A program made the translations under genes and the position numbers. A stretch of 64,000 nt of DNA, from positions 45,363,620 through 45,427,619 of the forward strand of contig OY987265.1 of NCBI GenBank assembly GCA_963920665.1. The letters run 5' to 3'. The notes below the pieces were generated by a model. That model made no database searches, was not told the DNA's origin, and worked only from the letters and a program-made list of their open reading frames with translations. Shown piece after piece: positions 23,351-34,100 of this stretch (its first letter is position 1; the number at the start of each line of letters is the position of its first letter). The stretch comes from Straminergon stramineum. Lineage: Eukaryota; Streptophyta; Bryopsida; Hypnales; Calliergonaceae.

Positions 23351-24852
23351 AGACATGTAAGTTAAAAACGTTGTATTGATTTTCACAAATATTTCTGTGA
23401 TTTATATTCATTATTCATGTTGATTAATTTTTATTCTCTTGATATATATCAACCTAGAGACAATGGCTTGGAAGGTGGAGTTGAAACCCTATCCAGTATA
23501 CTCAAAGTTCCTTCTTTTCCTAAGTCTTCAAGAAAAACAAAAAACCCTAAGAGATTAAATCCTCATGGAAAATGCCTCATGTCAAAAGAATTCACCAAAA
23601 ATAGGTTGAAAGCTGCCAAAGAAGAAGAAGACAAGTTCAATGAGAAAGAAAAAAAGAAAGAGAAGAGAGTTCAGAACATAGAAAGAAGAAACTATTAGAG
23701 CCTTCTTCACTTCTTGTGAAAAAACAAGCTATGTTTATTGCTCCTTTAGTGAAACTTGAGATGCACGGTTAGTGGTTTAGATGATGATTCTAGATCAACA
23801 CATACAATTCGAAATTGAATCTTTAAAAGGTTGCAACTTTTGAGTTGAAGATGCCATTTCATTTTTTCACAACAATCCCATCTACTCACTAATAAAAATT
23901 ATTTAAAGAAAAAATTAGTAAACATAATGAACCCACTTTTTGTAATATGCTACTGAACCCAAATATGCATGGTAAGTGGCATGAGTACGATACCACCCAA
24001 TTGACCAGTATGAAGGTTGCTCTTGGTGTGAGGATGGTCCATTCTGTGAAGGTATCTTAGATGAAGCTCTAAAACTCACACCATACAATGTGTATTGGAG
24101 TTAGTGGTATACAAGTATCCATTGTATGTGTAAGGCTATGTTTTATGCATTCCATAAAAATATGGGTCTGTAATATTGGGACTATGCCAAATTCACTCTT
24201 TATACAAGATGGTTGAATTACATTCAAAGATGAAGAATTCAATCCACCCAAAACCACATTTTTTCCACTTTTCGGACATATAATCTTATCAATGTGACTT
24301 CAAATTAATTCCTCTTAATGTTTTGTTGATTTTCTACAAAGATTTGATTTGATTCTTTAGAGGTTGATAGCAATGCGATAAACTTTCTAACAAAGACAAG
24401 CTCAAAAGATGTCAATGTTCTTTACATAGTTTTGCATCTCACACATATTTGTGAATTAGTAATTTGGACTTAGACATGAATTGTACAATCTAAAAGCATG
24501 TTATGAAATTAATGATGCTAGTGTGTGAGAATGAATATGGAAGTCTGGAAGTCTAGAATATATATATAAGTAGATGTCCTACAACCATAATTGAAGGTGC
24601 TTACAATATAAACACCTATAATATAAGTATCTATAGCTTAGCTATACTATAATCATGAAAGATTCCTATAATATAGTTGCAAGGTGGGAGGTCCATAAAG
24701 CACCCATCTAAGAGTTGAAACTGAATTTTGGGGAGGTGAAACTTATTGAATTATTTTTCAGTAAATTTTCCTTGAAAGACAAGTGGAATTGACATCTAAT
24801 CCAAGTTGTTTCATAATTTTTGAAGCTTTGTGGAATTAGTTATGAATTTTTT

Positions 24853-24999
24853 GAGTCGAAATGGTATAGGGCTCTAAAATCGCCCACCTCCTCAAATGTA
24901 CACTATTGATACATCCCTGTAAAGATGAAAAAAACCCATGTACAAATAGTGTAAATTTGAGGAGGTGGGTAGTTTTAGAACCCTATACCATTTTGAGCC
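24853..24999. repeat. Foldback element with about 66-bp arms
   Basis: Arms 24853-24919 and 24933-24999 are near-perfect inverted copies (shared blocks ATGGTATAGGG and CCACCTCCTCAAAT) around a 13-base loop. It resembles a MITE-type hairpin or small-RNA precursor. No target duplication was identified. Confidence 0.75.
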
Positions 25000-25646
25000 T
25001 CCTACCTTATAATTTCATAGGCTCATGGGCTCACACTCCTAAACTCACATAATAGCACCCCTTGTTATGAAACTATGAACCCTTAAAAATTAATGTGTTT
25101 TTTTATCATCTAAAGACAAACATCCAATCATATCCATAACTGTAAAAGCCATTTGAATCCACCTACAATCATCCACGTACATTCATCCTAAATCACTCAT
25201 CCATCATTATTCTCTTTTCATCTCTATACATTTGTCCATGTACCCAAATACACATGGCTTATGAACACCAACTTGTTCATCCAGACAGTTCCAAGCACCT
25301 AATTTTCTCTCTATATATATAAAGTAAGAAGAAAATTTTAGATAATATTAATTCCAAGAAAATCAAAATTTTAAAAAACATATATTTGTATTTTTGTATT
25401 TTCATTTATTTCAGCTCACTGCTCGCTTGGCAGTGCTCATTCCTCACTACAAAGTTTCTTCATTTTTGTCTACTTAAAAAATGATTTGCAAAATTTTCAT
25501 TTTATTTTCATATAATTAAGAAAATTAATATTATAAATTGCTGTAGTATTTACTGCACATTCACTAAGTACCAACCTTCTTGCTTCAATCTTGAAATTTT
25601 AAATCCTTTGTATTACATTCGTCTAGATTCTCTTGCACCTTCTTAA

Positions 25647-26283
25647 CCCCTAAATGCCCAAGGCACCAAATTCTGTTGTTTTGAAAACTTTGAAGTTAAG
25701 TAAAACCCAACCAAATTGCTATTATTATTAGTTTATATTTTTGGAGAATTCTCTTTGAAGTCTAGTTTTAGGATCAAAAAGTTGATCTGAAAAATAAAGG
25801 ATCATGATTTTTCTATTGAAGATTTAGTGCAAGGATGTCCATTGCAATCTTGACTTCTTGTAGTGTTAAGGGCTCTTGAAAATGAGCCTCAAATACACTA
25901 GATCTTGGAGGCAAAATCACATTAGAAATTCATTTAAAAAAATTGTAGAATAGATTTCGAAAAAATGTAAATTGAATGGGGTTGTGCATGCTAGGCCCTA
26001 TAACCTCATATTTTTTTAGTGACTAACTTTTTAGAGTTGATATGCAAAAAGTGAATTGAAAAATTTTCACAGTTTTTACACCCTCATCATCAAACATTAT
26101 AATCTTTCAATCTATAAGTGATATTGTTGTGTTTTCTTTTCCTATGTGATCTCTAACATGTCTAGTTTGACTTTGTATGGTTACAATTCAAAAGAAATTG
26201 GTACAACTTATGAAAATGTTGACTTTTTGTTCAATTTACAACAAATTTCAAAGAGCTCCAAAGAGGCCTTGGGCATTTAGGGG
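25647..26283. mobile_element. TTAA-flanked inverted-repeat transposon (MITE), element A
   Basis: The termini CCCCTAAATGCCCAAGGC (25647-25664) and its exact reverse complement (26266-26283) form a perfect 18-bp inverted repeat. TTAA lies directly outside both ends (25643-25646 and 26284-26287), the target duplication of piggyBac-type elements, whose termini also begin with CCC. The 637-bp body has no coding capacity. A TA duplication with longer termini (Tc1/mariner) is the alternative reading. Confidence 0.7.
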
Positions 26284-26525
26284 TTAAATTACAATGATAT
26301 CACTGATAAAATTATCCAATTGTGTCATTTTCAATTGTATTGAAAAGTCATGAGAGACTTGGTTTTATTAAAATAGGATTTAAAAAGCATATTAGAACTT
26401 ACAAAAACATGAGCTACTTCTGTATAATTTCTCATGCTAAGATCTTTCCACCACATTCCATTTAATGGTATGTCATCATCAAAATCTTTGCACAACTTCG
26501 TTATCTTACAATTATCTTTACTTAA

Positions 26526-27455
26526 CCCCTAAAGGACCAAACGGTGTTTTTGGGCAACATAACAATTTTGGGCAACTCACTATGAATGGAATTTTTATTT
26601 TTTTTCTTTGAAATTTTCACAAAATTTGTGCCCAAGGTGTAGCTTTAAGACCCAACAATTTTCATAACTTTTGAATACATGGTTAAAAAGTTTTTGTATG
26701 ATATGCTGTTTTCATTGCTCAGCGGGCAGCCCGGGCAGCAAAAAAAACTTCTTTAAAAATCACTTTTTTTAAAATAAAAATTTGAAATTGGTTTACCTAA
26801 TTTATATGTACATGGAAAGCTTTGAATAATTCCCTTTTGATTTATGAGATGAAAGTTATGAAGAGTTCTAGTTGTGGGTAGTTTGTGGAGAGTTGTGGAA
26901 TCTTTACTCTAAAATAAACTTTGAAGATCTTTATTTAATTCAATTTTTTATATTTTTGGAAGAAAAAAAAAGTTGAGGTGTAGATTGTTTATTTCAACAT
27001 TACAACCATTGGGATTGGCATTTTTCAATTCCATAAAGAAATTATTAACAATTTAGTATTTTGAATCATTCTCTACTTCTTTCAACATACTAATTTTTTC
27101 CTATATGTTGTACAATTCCAAATGATCTAAAATTTTTCGAGTATATAGCCAACATGACTTGGAGAATGAATCTAAAGAGTTACAACCGTTTTGGACATTA
27201 TTTCATAATGATTTGACCTTGTGAAGTGCAGCTGCCCCGATTTTCGTAGGGCCAAAAAATGGCTTTTTGTCACTTCAAATGCTAATATCTTGCAATTTAC
27301 ATGGTGAAATTTTCTGAAATTTTTTCTGCATCTTCCCAAACCAGCTTACAGTTACATTTGTCCAAAAATGTATTTTTTCTAAAATTTGGTACTTGTACTA
27401 GAGATGACAGTTTTGGAGCATTTTTGGTGAAAACATAGTCAAATACCTTTAGGGG
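26526..27455. mobile_element. TTAA-flanked inverted-repeat transposon (MITE), element B
   Basis: CCCCTAAAGG at 26526-26535 is inverted exactly at 27446-27455, and TTAA lies just outside each end (26522-26525 and 27456-27459). The ends share CCCCTAAA with element A, only 242 bp away. The 930-bp interior has no gene; parts recur around 1011-1400 and 55085-55470, so this is a dispersed family. Internal divergence between copies shows that it is old. Confidence 0.65.
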
Positions 27456-27470
27456 TTAAATTTGGATTTA

Positions 27471-29802
27471 CTAAACCTTTGTATACATTAAATCATGCCA
27501 CCACTGTATATAAAACCACACCATTTGATTCTGAATCCAGTGCATAATGAATGCTTGCCACAAATACAAGTCTTGGATTTGCAATCCATTTCTGTTGTCC
27601 TTCAATACCGGAGCATGTTGTCGAATGATTTTCGTCATTGCAAATAGGATCTTCCATTCTGAAACACATTTCATCAGCAATCCACATTGTCTTTTTGAAC
27701 ATTATTGTTTGATGATTTGGCGCACAACAATATGTGTTTGATCATAAAATACTACCAAATGAAACCCAAGAATTGTTTGTATACTTGTCAAATAATGATG
27801 ATAATGTATGAGGAAATGAAATTGTCAAATAATCTTCAAAGCTCCAAAAGAATGCCCATTTTGTTAAAAACTGTACTCGATGAAGGCAATCATTAATAGC
27901 CAAATGGTGGCCAGGATATTGTCCACTTAGAAGGTGGCTTTGAGATGAATGTATATCAACAAGTGTTAGTAATCCTTGTTTTATAAATGGTTCCAATATT
28001 GCCATCATTTTGTTACTCGTATTGATGCCATGATAAATGAAATAATGTATCTTTTGGGCATGGAAGAGAAAATGATGGTACATAAACCATTCTTGTAGAT
28101 GCATGGCATTAAAGTCTCATAATATTGGAGGTGAACAGAATGCAAAGTCATATTTAAATTCACCTTCAAATTGAATTTCATTTATTTCTTCTGGTGTCTC
28201 TAAAAATACAGGGCAAAATTCATTATTTAATTTGATAACAGGTTTCCACCTTTTGCATTTGCACCTGCGGGATCTTCAAATTTACATTTTATTATTGCTA
28301 CATCATATGTAGTTTGATGCAATTCACTTACAACTATTACACTTTTAATCCCCATTTGTATGACAGGAACGTGCTTCTCATTCCATGAAAAATCCCAATT
28401 AGTCAAGTGGGAATTTGTAGATGTTTGCCTCCAATCTATCCACACACATGAGTCAAGCTCATATTTTTTTGACCATGATTTTTTCCAAAAGTGAAGTGCC
28501 TAACAAAACAACCACAAAGAACTCTATTTGTGAAAATCTAAAAGAGCTGAATACAATCAATCAATGAAGGGATGGCCCATACCAATGTAATTTATATGGC
28601 CAATTAATTGTTGACTCAAGATTCCCATTTGATATGTTTTTTGGTATTGTTTTTTTATCTGAAAGGATTGTTAATTTATTTAAATTCAAATTTTCAGTAT
28701 GCACAATGTTTGAATTTTTCATTTTCAAAATTCAAAATTCATAAAATAATACATTAATTTAATATATTTATTCACTTAAAATCAAGACTTCTTAATATGC
28801 TTGGTAAGAAGTTCATATGCCTTACATCATCAATAACTTGCATCAAATAATATAGAAAGTCTTAAAATGTTTTTAAATTGTTTAATAAACTACTCTTATT
28901 ATGCAAACATAAAGTAAAAATTCAAATGAGATTTATCTAGTTATAGCTTTGTAGAAATTTTAAGATCATTAAAAGAAATTCATTTTTGAAAAATGAAAAT
29001 TGTAAGCAATACCTAATTGTGGATTATGAATTAGGCTAGTTAATTTTTATCTCAATGATATTTATTTATTGTCCAAATCTAACATTTTACTTGGCAAAAA
29101 GTTCCAATCATTTAGCTCTCTAAGGCTATTTTGGTCTAAATACTATTATATTGTAAAAATATTGAAATATATAATGATCAATGAATATTTTAGAGTTTTA
29201 AATAGAATATATTTTATATACCAAAAAAATACTATTTTTTTTAACAATTTTCATAATTATACAAGTTAATATTTTGCAAGATTTGACTCTATAAGCTAAA
29301 GAAATTTGAAAATCTACCTAAGTTATTATCTTGATTGCAATTTTTCATTGTTTTCATAATGGTATCCTCAACTTCGTCTATATTATTGTTAATATCTTCC
29401 ATTATTTGAGCAATCAATTCTCTAGTGGAATCATCTAAAGCTTCATTAATATCCCACATTCAAGCTACTTGTTGCACGATTTTGAGATGATGCTACAAAA
29501 ATAGAATTTGCTTCATTTTCAGATGAAGCATTTACAATCATTATCAATCCATTTGTAATGCCATATTTGATAGTTGCTTTAATAGGCCATAGAATTTTCG
29601 TCAAATTTTTCATGCTTAATTGAGTAAGATTCTTTTTTGAATCTAATTCGGGTTCTTTTGCATGCACTACAAGGTCCATTATATTTTGTTCCTTTTGAAA
29701 AATGTGATTAGGATTTTGTGAATTATTTTGCAAATTCATAAGAGTTATACATAAGAAAATTAGCATCAATAGTACAATAGGTGCCATGAGTACCATAAGC
29801 AT
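27471..29802 (-). pseudogene. GT92 (DUF23) family glycosyltransferase pseudogene
   Basis: Reading down the minus strand, an N-terminal part (29802 to about 29330) starts with a hydrophobic anchor (IVLLMLIFLCITL), as in type II Golgi glycosyltransferases. After an intron-like gap, the catalytic part runs from about 28500 to 27480: HFWKKSWSKKY, CKFEDPAGANAKGG, MHLQEWFMYHHFL, ILEPFIKQGLLTLVD, AINDCLHR..FLTKW, then IANPRLVFVASIHYALD. These fit the GT92 layout. The gene is dead: a one-base frameshift near 28245, TGA stops near 28112 and 27744, and the DxD region after TKW reads WSFEDY instead of the usual D-V-D-E-F. The two-part structure and retained intron indicate decay in place, not a retrocopy. 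Confidence 0.75.
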
Positions 29803-29829
29803 TGTCCATCATGGTTGAACCATATCATT

Positions 29830-32040
29830 ATATCCTTTCCTAGGTCTCAAAATTCAAATACTTGTTTTCCTACTTTCCTTTTCATGTGTAAACTTTAACC
29901 AAAAACTAGAACATGTAATATAAAATTTATTGTATTTGCACCGAATTTCTAATTTATATGCAAAGATAATTAGTTAAAATCAATTTTTGAATGTAGTACT
30001 TACTACACTATCAATGATGGATTAATTTATCTTCATAATTTTCAACCTAAAAATTCTAAATGTTGAAATTGATGAACATACAAATCTCCTCATTACAACC
30101 TGAATTTTTCATAAAAAGTGAATTTATTTATTTATCTTGAAAATAATTTTAATTTATAATCAAACTTCTAAATTATATAGGTGATCAAAATTTGAAAAAT
30201 GTGCATGCCCAATAATTCAAACCACCAATTGTTTGAGTGAAATTTATTTTGAAGTAAATATTCTGTTTTTTAATGAATATTTGGAATATTTTAAATAATT
30301 ATTCTAAATATTTTCTTAAGACATTCATTCCTTCTATAACATGTATTGTCATAATTCATAAATTTTATAATCTCAAATCTTGAAATGAGGTTAAAATAAT
30401 TAAACATTTAATATTACAAATTTCAGAATTAGTTGACTTTATTCTTCAATTGTTATTTCTAAAAGCTTCTTGTACCAAATATGAATTATAACATATGCAA
30501 TGGTTGTTGCAAATGTGTATCATAAACATTAAGTATATAAAATAGGTTTTCCAAATTGTTAAGCTCATTGATTTATAAGTTCGAAGTTGCAAAGTCCAAA
30601 TTGTTCTTATTTTAACATATAAGTCTTGTAAATCTATATAATATAGAAGTTCTATAAATCTACAAAACATAGAGGTTCCAAAAATCTACATTCAAGTGCT
30701 ACATAATTGAGATGAACTAGGGTGAATAGTCAAGTTTTTATTTCATACGATCTTTATAATCTCTAATTACATTGACCACAAAGTTTTTTGCAATATTGGG
30801 GGGAAGAACAAAGAGAATAATGAAGTGATGAGGTCTCATCATATTAGCACAAGCATATACAAATTAGCCACAAGCAAGCACTCCAAAGCCAAACTCCATC
30901 CCTCTCACTTCTAAAAGCTTTGTTAAAGACAATTGAATCATTTACTTTGAAACTTCATCTCTATTTTTTTGTCAATTCAAAGTAAAATATAGAAATTATG
31001 TATAACAAATGTTTAATTTTTCCACTTTCATAATAGAAGTTGAAAATATGGTCTCATTTTACCAAGGTTTAATAAATTATTAATGAACTGATGCCACATT
31101 TAACTACTTTTGTACTTTGGGGGGAATTTCAAACTTTTCTTTGAAAGATCTCCAAATGAATACTACCTACATTATGATGCTTTTGAGACTACAATGATGT
31201 TTGAAGTAGAAAAGATTATATTTGATAGAGCCTAGAAATATACAAAGAGCTTTTTGAGATAACATATTTTAGCAATGCAAACATGAAGACTACTTTTACT
31301 TGTATATATAATTAACCAATTCATCTAGAAATTTCTTTGTATAGAGGAATACCAAAAATTCGCTATTAGAAGTTGTAGATTTTGTATAAGCAATGAGTGT
31401 TCATATTCTAAAACATCTATTTGATTTGGTAGAGGCATTTAATTCCTACATCAAACATTGGAGTTCCAATACTTAATTTAGGAATTAGAAATTTGGAGAT
31501 CTTCAGATGCCATCCGTCAACATTCTTTCACAAGTTCATACCACAAGAATATTCCAATATTTAACTTGGAAATTGGAGATCTAGAGATTTTCAAATGCCA
31601 TCCCCTCAACATTCTTACACAAGTTCACACATGAAGACATTTGTATAATAAAGTAAGGTGGATTTGCCATTAATTATTCACTAAGAGACACAAGGAATAG
31701 GCATGTGCCTTAGAAAATGAAGAAAACCATTGCTTAGAGCTTTGAAGCTAGTCTACTTGATCTCTGGAATGTGGATATCCCTAATATGTAAACAAGAGCA
31801 TTATAGACTTCTAGTGCATGTTAAGAGGATCAACATCAATAAACGCAACAATTTGATTCCAAAACAAATTGCACATTGCATTCTTACTAAAGTGTTCCTT
31901 GAAGGACTCCTTTCTATCAAGATGCGGATCCAACTTGTCTCCTAAAATAACATCCTTATTCAACAAATAGCCTACAGACAATATTGTCTGGATTAATAAA
32001 TTGAAGGAGGTCTTCCAATTTTGAAGTATTCATCCTTGAC
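29830..32040. other. AT-rich spacer, nothing recognised
   Basis: Very AT-rich sequence with many stop codons in all frames and no motif I can name. Confidence 0.55.
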
Positions 32041-32044
32041 CACT

Positions 32045-32570
32045 ATGAGCACCAATTTATCCACCCTTCGTAAATCGTGAGCACAACTAAGTTCTGGATT
32101 TTGACTAAGTGAATTCTACTTTTGGGTGTCTAAGTGTGGTCCATTGTGCCTTCCAAACAATGGATCTTTTTTCTAATAGCCTAAATGTGACCCAAACATG
32201 CAAGAATCGCTTCATCTACATCCGATGTCTTTGGCTAACTAAATAGATGAGGCTGTTGTGGTTTGGGGATGGAAATCATGCCATGGAGGAATGAAACCAT
32301 AAACCCTCTAGGGAATTCCTTGCCATTTCTAAAAACCTAAAGTTCGATCCTATCTAACCTTTTCAGCCCAAGTTATGAGTGGATGAAGTTTGACCACTAC
32401 TCAGTTCCTTAAACTTCATCCACCAATTAAGTCTAGTCCCTAATTCAAGGTGATTCAAAATTTCTAAGAGGGATTTAAGAGGCTTATTTCTACTTAAAAT
32501 CTAGAATTTGGTCCTAAATGGAAACTTCTATGGATTTCTCATCCAACCCTAGTCTAGACTTCATCTCTTA
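32045..32570 (+). repeat. Diverged long direct repeat, copy 1
   Basis: This shares ordered blocks with 47495-48010: TGGTCCATTGTGCCTTC, CAATGGATCT, TTCTAAAAACCTAA, AGTTATGAGT.GATGAAGTTTGA and AAACTTCATCCA. Identity looks roughly 70 percent by eye. The pair may be remnants of one retrotransposon family, or an old LTR pair 15 kb apart. Confidence 0.6.
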
Positions 32571-32819
32571 TTATCTTTCGGGGTTTTCGTGATTTTTTCT
32601 ACTTGAGAGGGTCCTAAAGGCTCTACTCAACTTTTCCTACAAGCCTAGAGTCCAAAATTCCTTGTTCATTCTATAAAAGAGTATTGGAAAGGTGTTTGAA
32701 TAGCTTTCAATGCACCTCTAGAGCTGCGTGAGAAATTACTATATGGATTCTGGCCAACTTCGAGGATCATCCATGATGAGACAGATCACAAGTAGAGGGT
32801 TGGTACATTGCATGAAGGG

Positions 32820-33285
32820 GATGCAGAGGATGCATCCTTTATTTGACAAAGGCGTGATTGTCCACGTGCTTCTTTCTGTGTTAATCACTATACGTTTATA
32901 AGTTATTTTGTCATGGTGTGGTCTACTAATGGTGACTCCAAGCCATTATGGCTTGCTAGAGCCATTATGAATCCAAATTCAGATCCAAGGCATATGAATA
33001 TAATTCAAATCCAATATTTGACCCCAACTTTAGAGCAACACATTAATATGGAAACATATAATGGATGGGACACAAAAAAAAGAAATGTGTGGTGCAAAGA
33101 TTGAGCAAAAAATCCAACGTGGTCAAGCATAGATTGTATCATAATGACTTGGAAGCCACGTATGCGAGAGGGGACTTCAGATCCAAAGGTGACAATTTCG
33201 AAGCTACAAATTGACATTATCAAAGCATTAGTGGAAGCCTTTACGGCTAATTCAAACGACGATGAATCTATGGTGGAAGGATGAA
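32820..33285 (+). pseudogene. Decayed coding fragment of unknown family
   Basis: Read in two frames, the segment has coding-like composition: PLWLARAIMNPNSD, IIQIQYLTPT, METYNGWDTKKRNVWCKD, then WSSIDCIIMTWKPR. The series of conserved-looking Trp residues suggests a small chromatin-reader or beta-barrel type domain, but I cannot name the family. A stop follows WCKD and the frame continues beyond it. It may be cargo of an old transposon. Confidence 0.3.
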
Positions 33286-34100
33286 TAGTGTGTAGATATA
33301 TAAGTAGGCTTTGTTGTAGCTTTGTAGAGTGTGAAGTGGAATGGACTTTGCATTTACATGTTTTGAGATGTTCGCAGAAATATATTTTGTCAATTTTGTT
33401 AGGGTAGTCTAACTATGTCACAACTATTGATTTTTATTAATAGTATATTTTATCTTCTTATTTCTCTCCAATGTTCTGTATTAAGTGTATTCATTTGGAT
33501 TTGTTTTGAGAAAGATGTTTTCCATGTTAAAGTTTGGTATCAAGAACCTAAAGATTAGGCCTCAGTAGATGCACCTTTCAATTTCAAGAAATGTCTCAAT
33601 TGATGACATCTTGCATGGTTTAAAGTATATATATTTTTCATTTCTATAAAAATATTCAAAGGTTGAATGTGGCTTCTTCCTACTATTTATAGCAATAGCA
33701 AATTAATTAAACATGTATTTCGACATTTTCAAGTCTCAATTTATTGAATTGTCTCAATTTGATGAACTCTTTTGTATGCTAAATATAGAAGTGAATTAAA
33801 ATGAGACCTCAACTTGTCTCAATTTAACAAATAAGGCCTTGTAGGGAGTTTAGTAGTTGAAAGGATTAAGAGATGAATATGTCACTTAGGTGAAGAAAAC
33901 AATGCCATTGATTATAAAGAACATGGTATTATAGAAGCACAGTGACTCTACTAGAAATTAATGGCTAAAACCAAATCCAATTTAGAGAATATGGAATGGA
34001 AATGATAATCAATGAAGTCTAATACAAATGGAAAAGAAAATCACAAACTAGTACATTGACATCATGCACTAAAAATACAAAAGTACTCCACGAAAACATT

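Larger units (their letters stand above)
20654..23698 (+). pseudogene. Pogo/Tigger-type DDE transposase gene, interrupted and frameshifted
   Basis: ATG 20654 opens a frame with a basic start, then a pipsqueak-type helix-turn-helix (KLSIRKASKNF, SSSISDW). A CENP-B-like part follows (WWKCFKSRHPEVVLRIGEGL, 21080-21140), then the first catalytic Asp in IWNMDESG (near 21250), and, beyond the LTR insertion, the second Asp in LVLDGHCSH (near 22690). A basic C-terminal tail (KRLNPHGKCLMSKEF, 23545-23590, then Lys/Glu-rich) is typical of such proteins. Damage seen: an in-frame TAG near 20783, single-base deletions near 20915 and 21265, a 1102-bp LTR inserted after 21394, and further stops after it. 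The segment holding the third acidic residue is replaced by unrelated sequence. Removing the LTR and one TTCAT copy rejoins GTFI to PHYFIFKG in frame. Confidence 0.8.
18881..23990 (+). mobile_element. Pogo-like DNA transposon with 25-bp TIRs, carrying captured gene fragments
   Basis: The left end (18881-18905) and the right end (23966-23990, inverted) match at 23 of 25 positions with core CATGCCACTTACC. TA dinucleotides at 18879-18880 and 23991-23992 fit a Tc1/mariner/pogo target duplication. CCACTTACC is repeated inside the left end (around 18909 and 18950), as expected of transposase-binding subterminal repeats. Inside, in order, lie a myosin VIII fragment, a pogo-type transposase gene, a solo LTR inserted later, a Ulp1-like segment and a basic C-terminal coding segment. 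Without the LTR and its target duplication the element would be about 4.0 kb. All coding parts are broken, so it is non-autonomous today. Confidence 0.75.

Noticed and set aside
31730..31945. A 71-codon frame resembling the end of a Copia polyprotein
   Set aside because: The RNase H or integrase motifs expected nearby are absent, and the resemblance is too weak.
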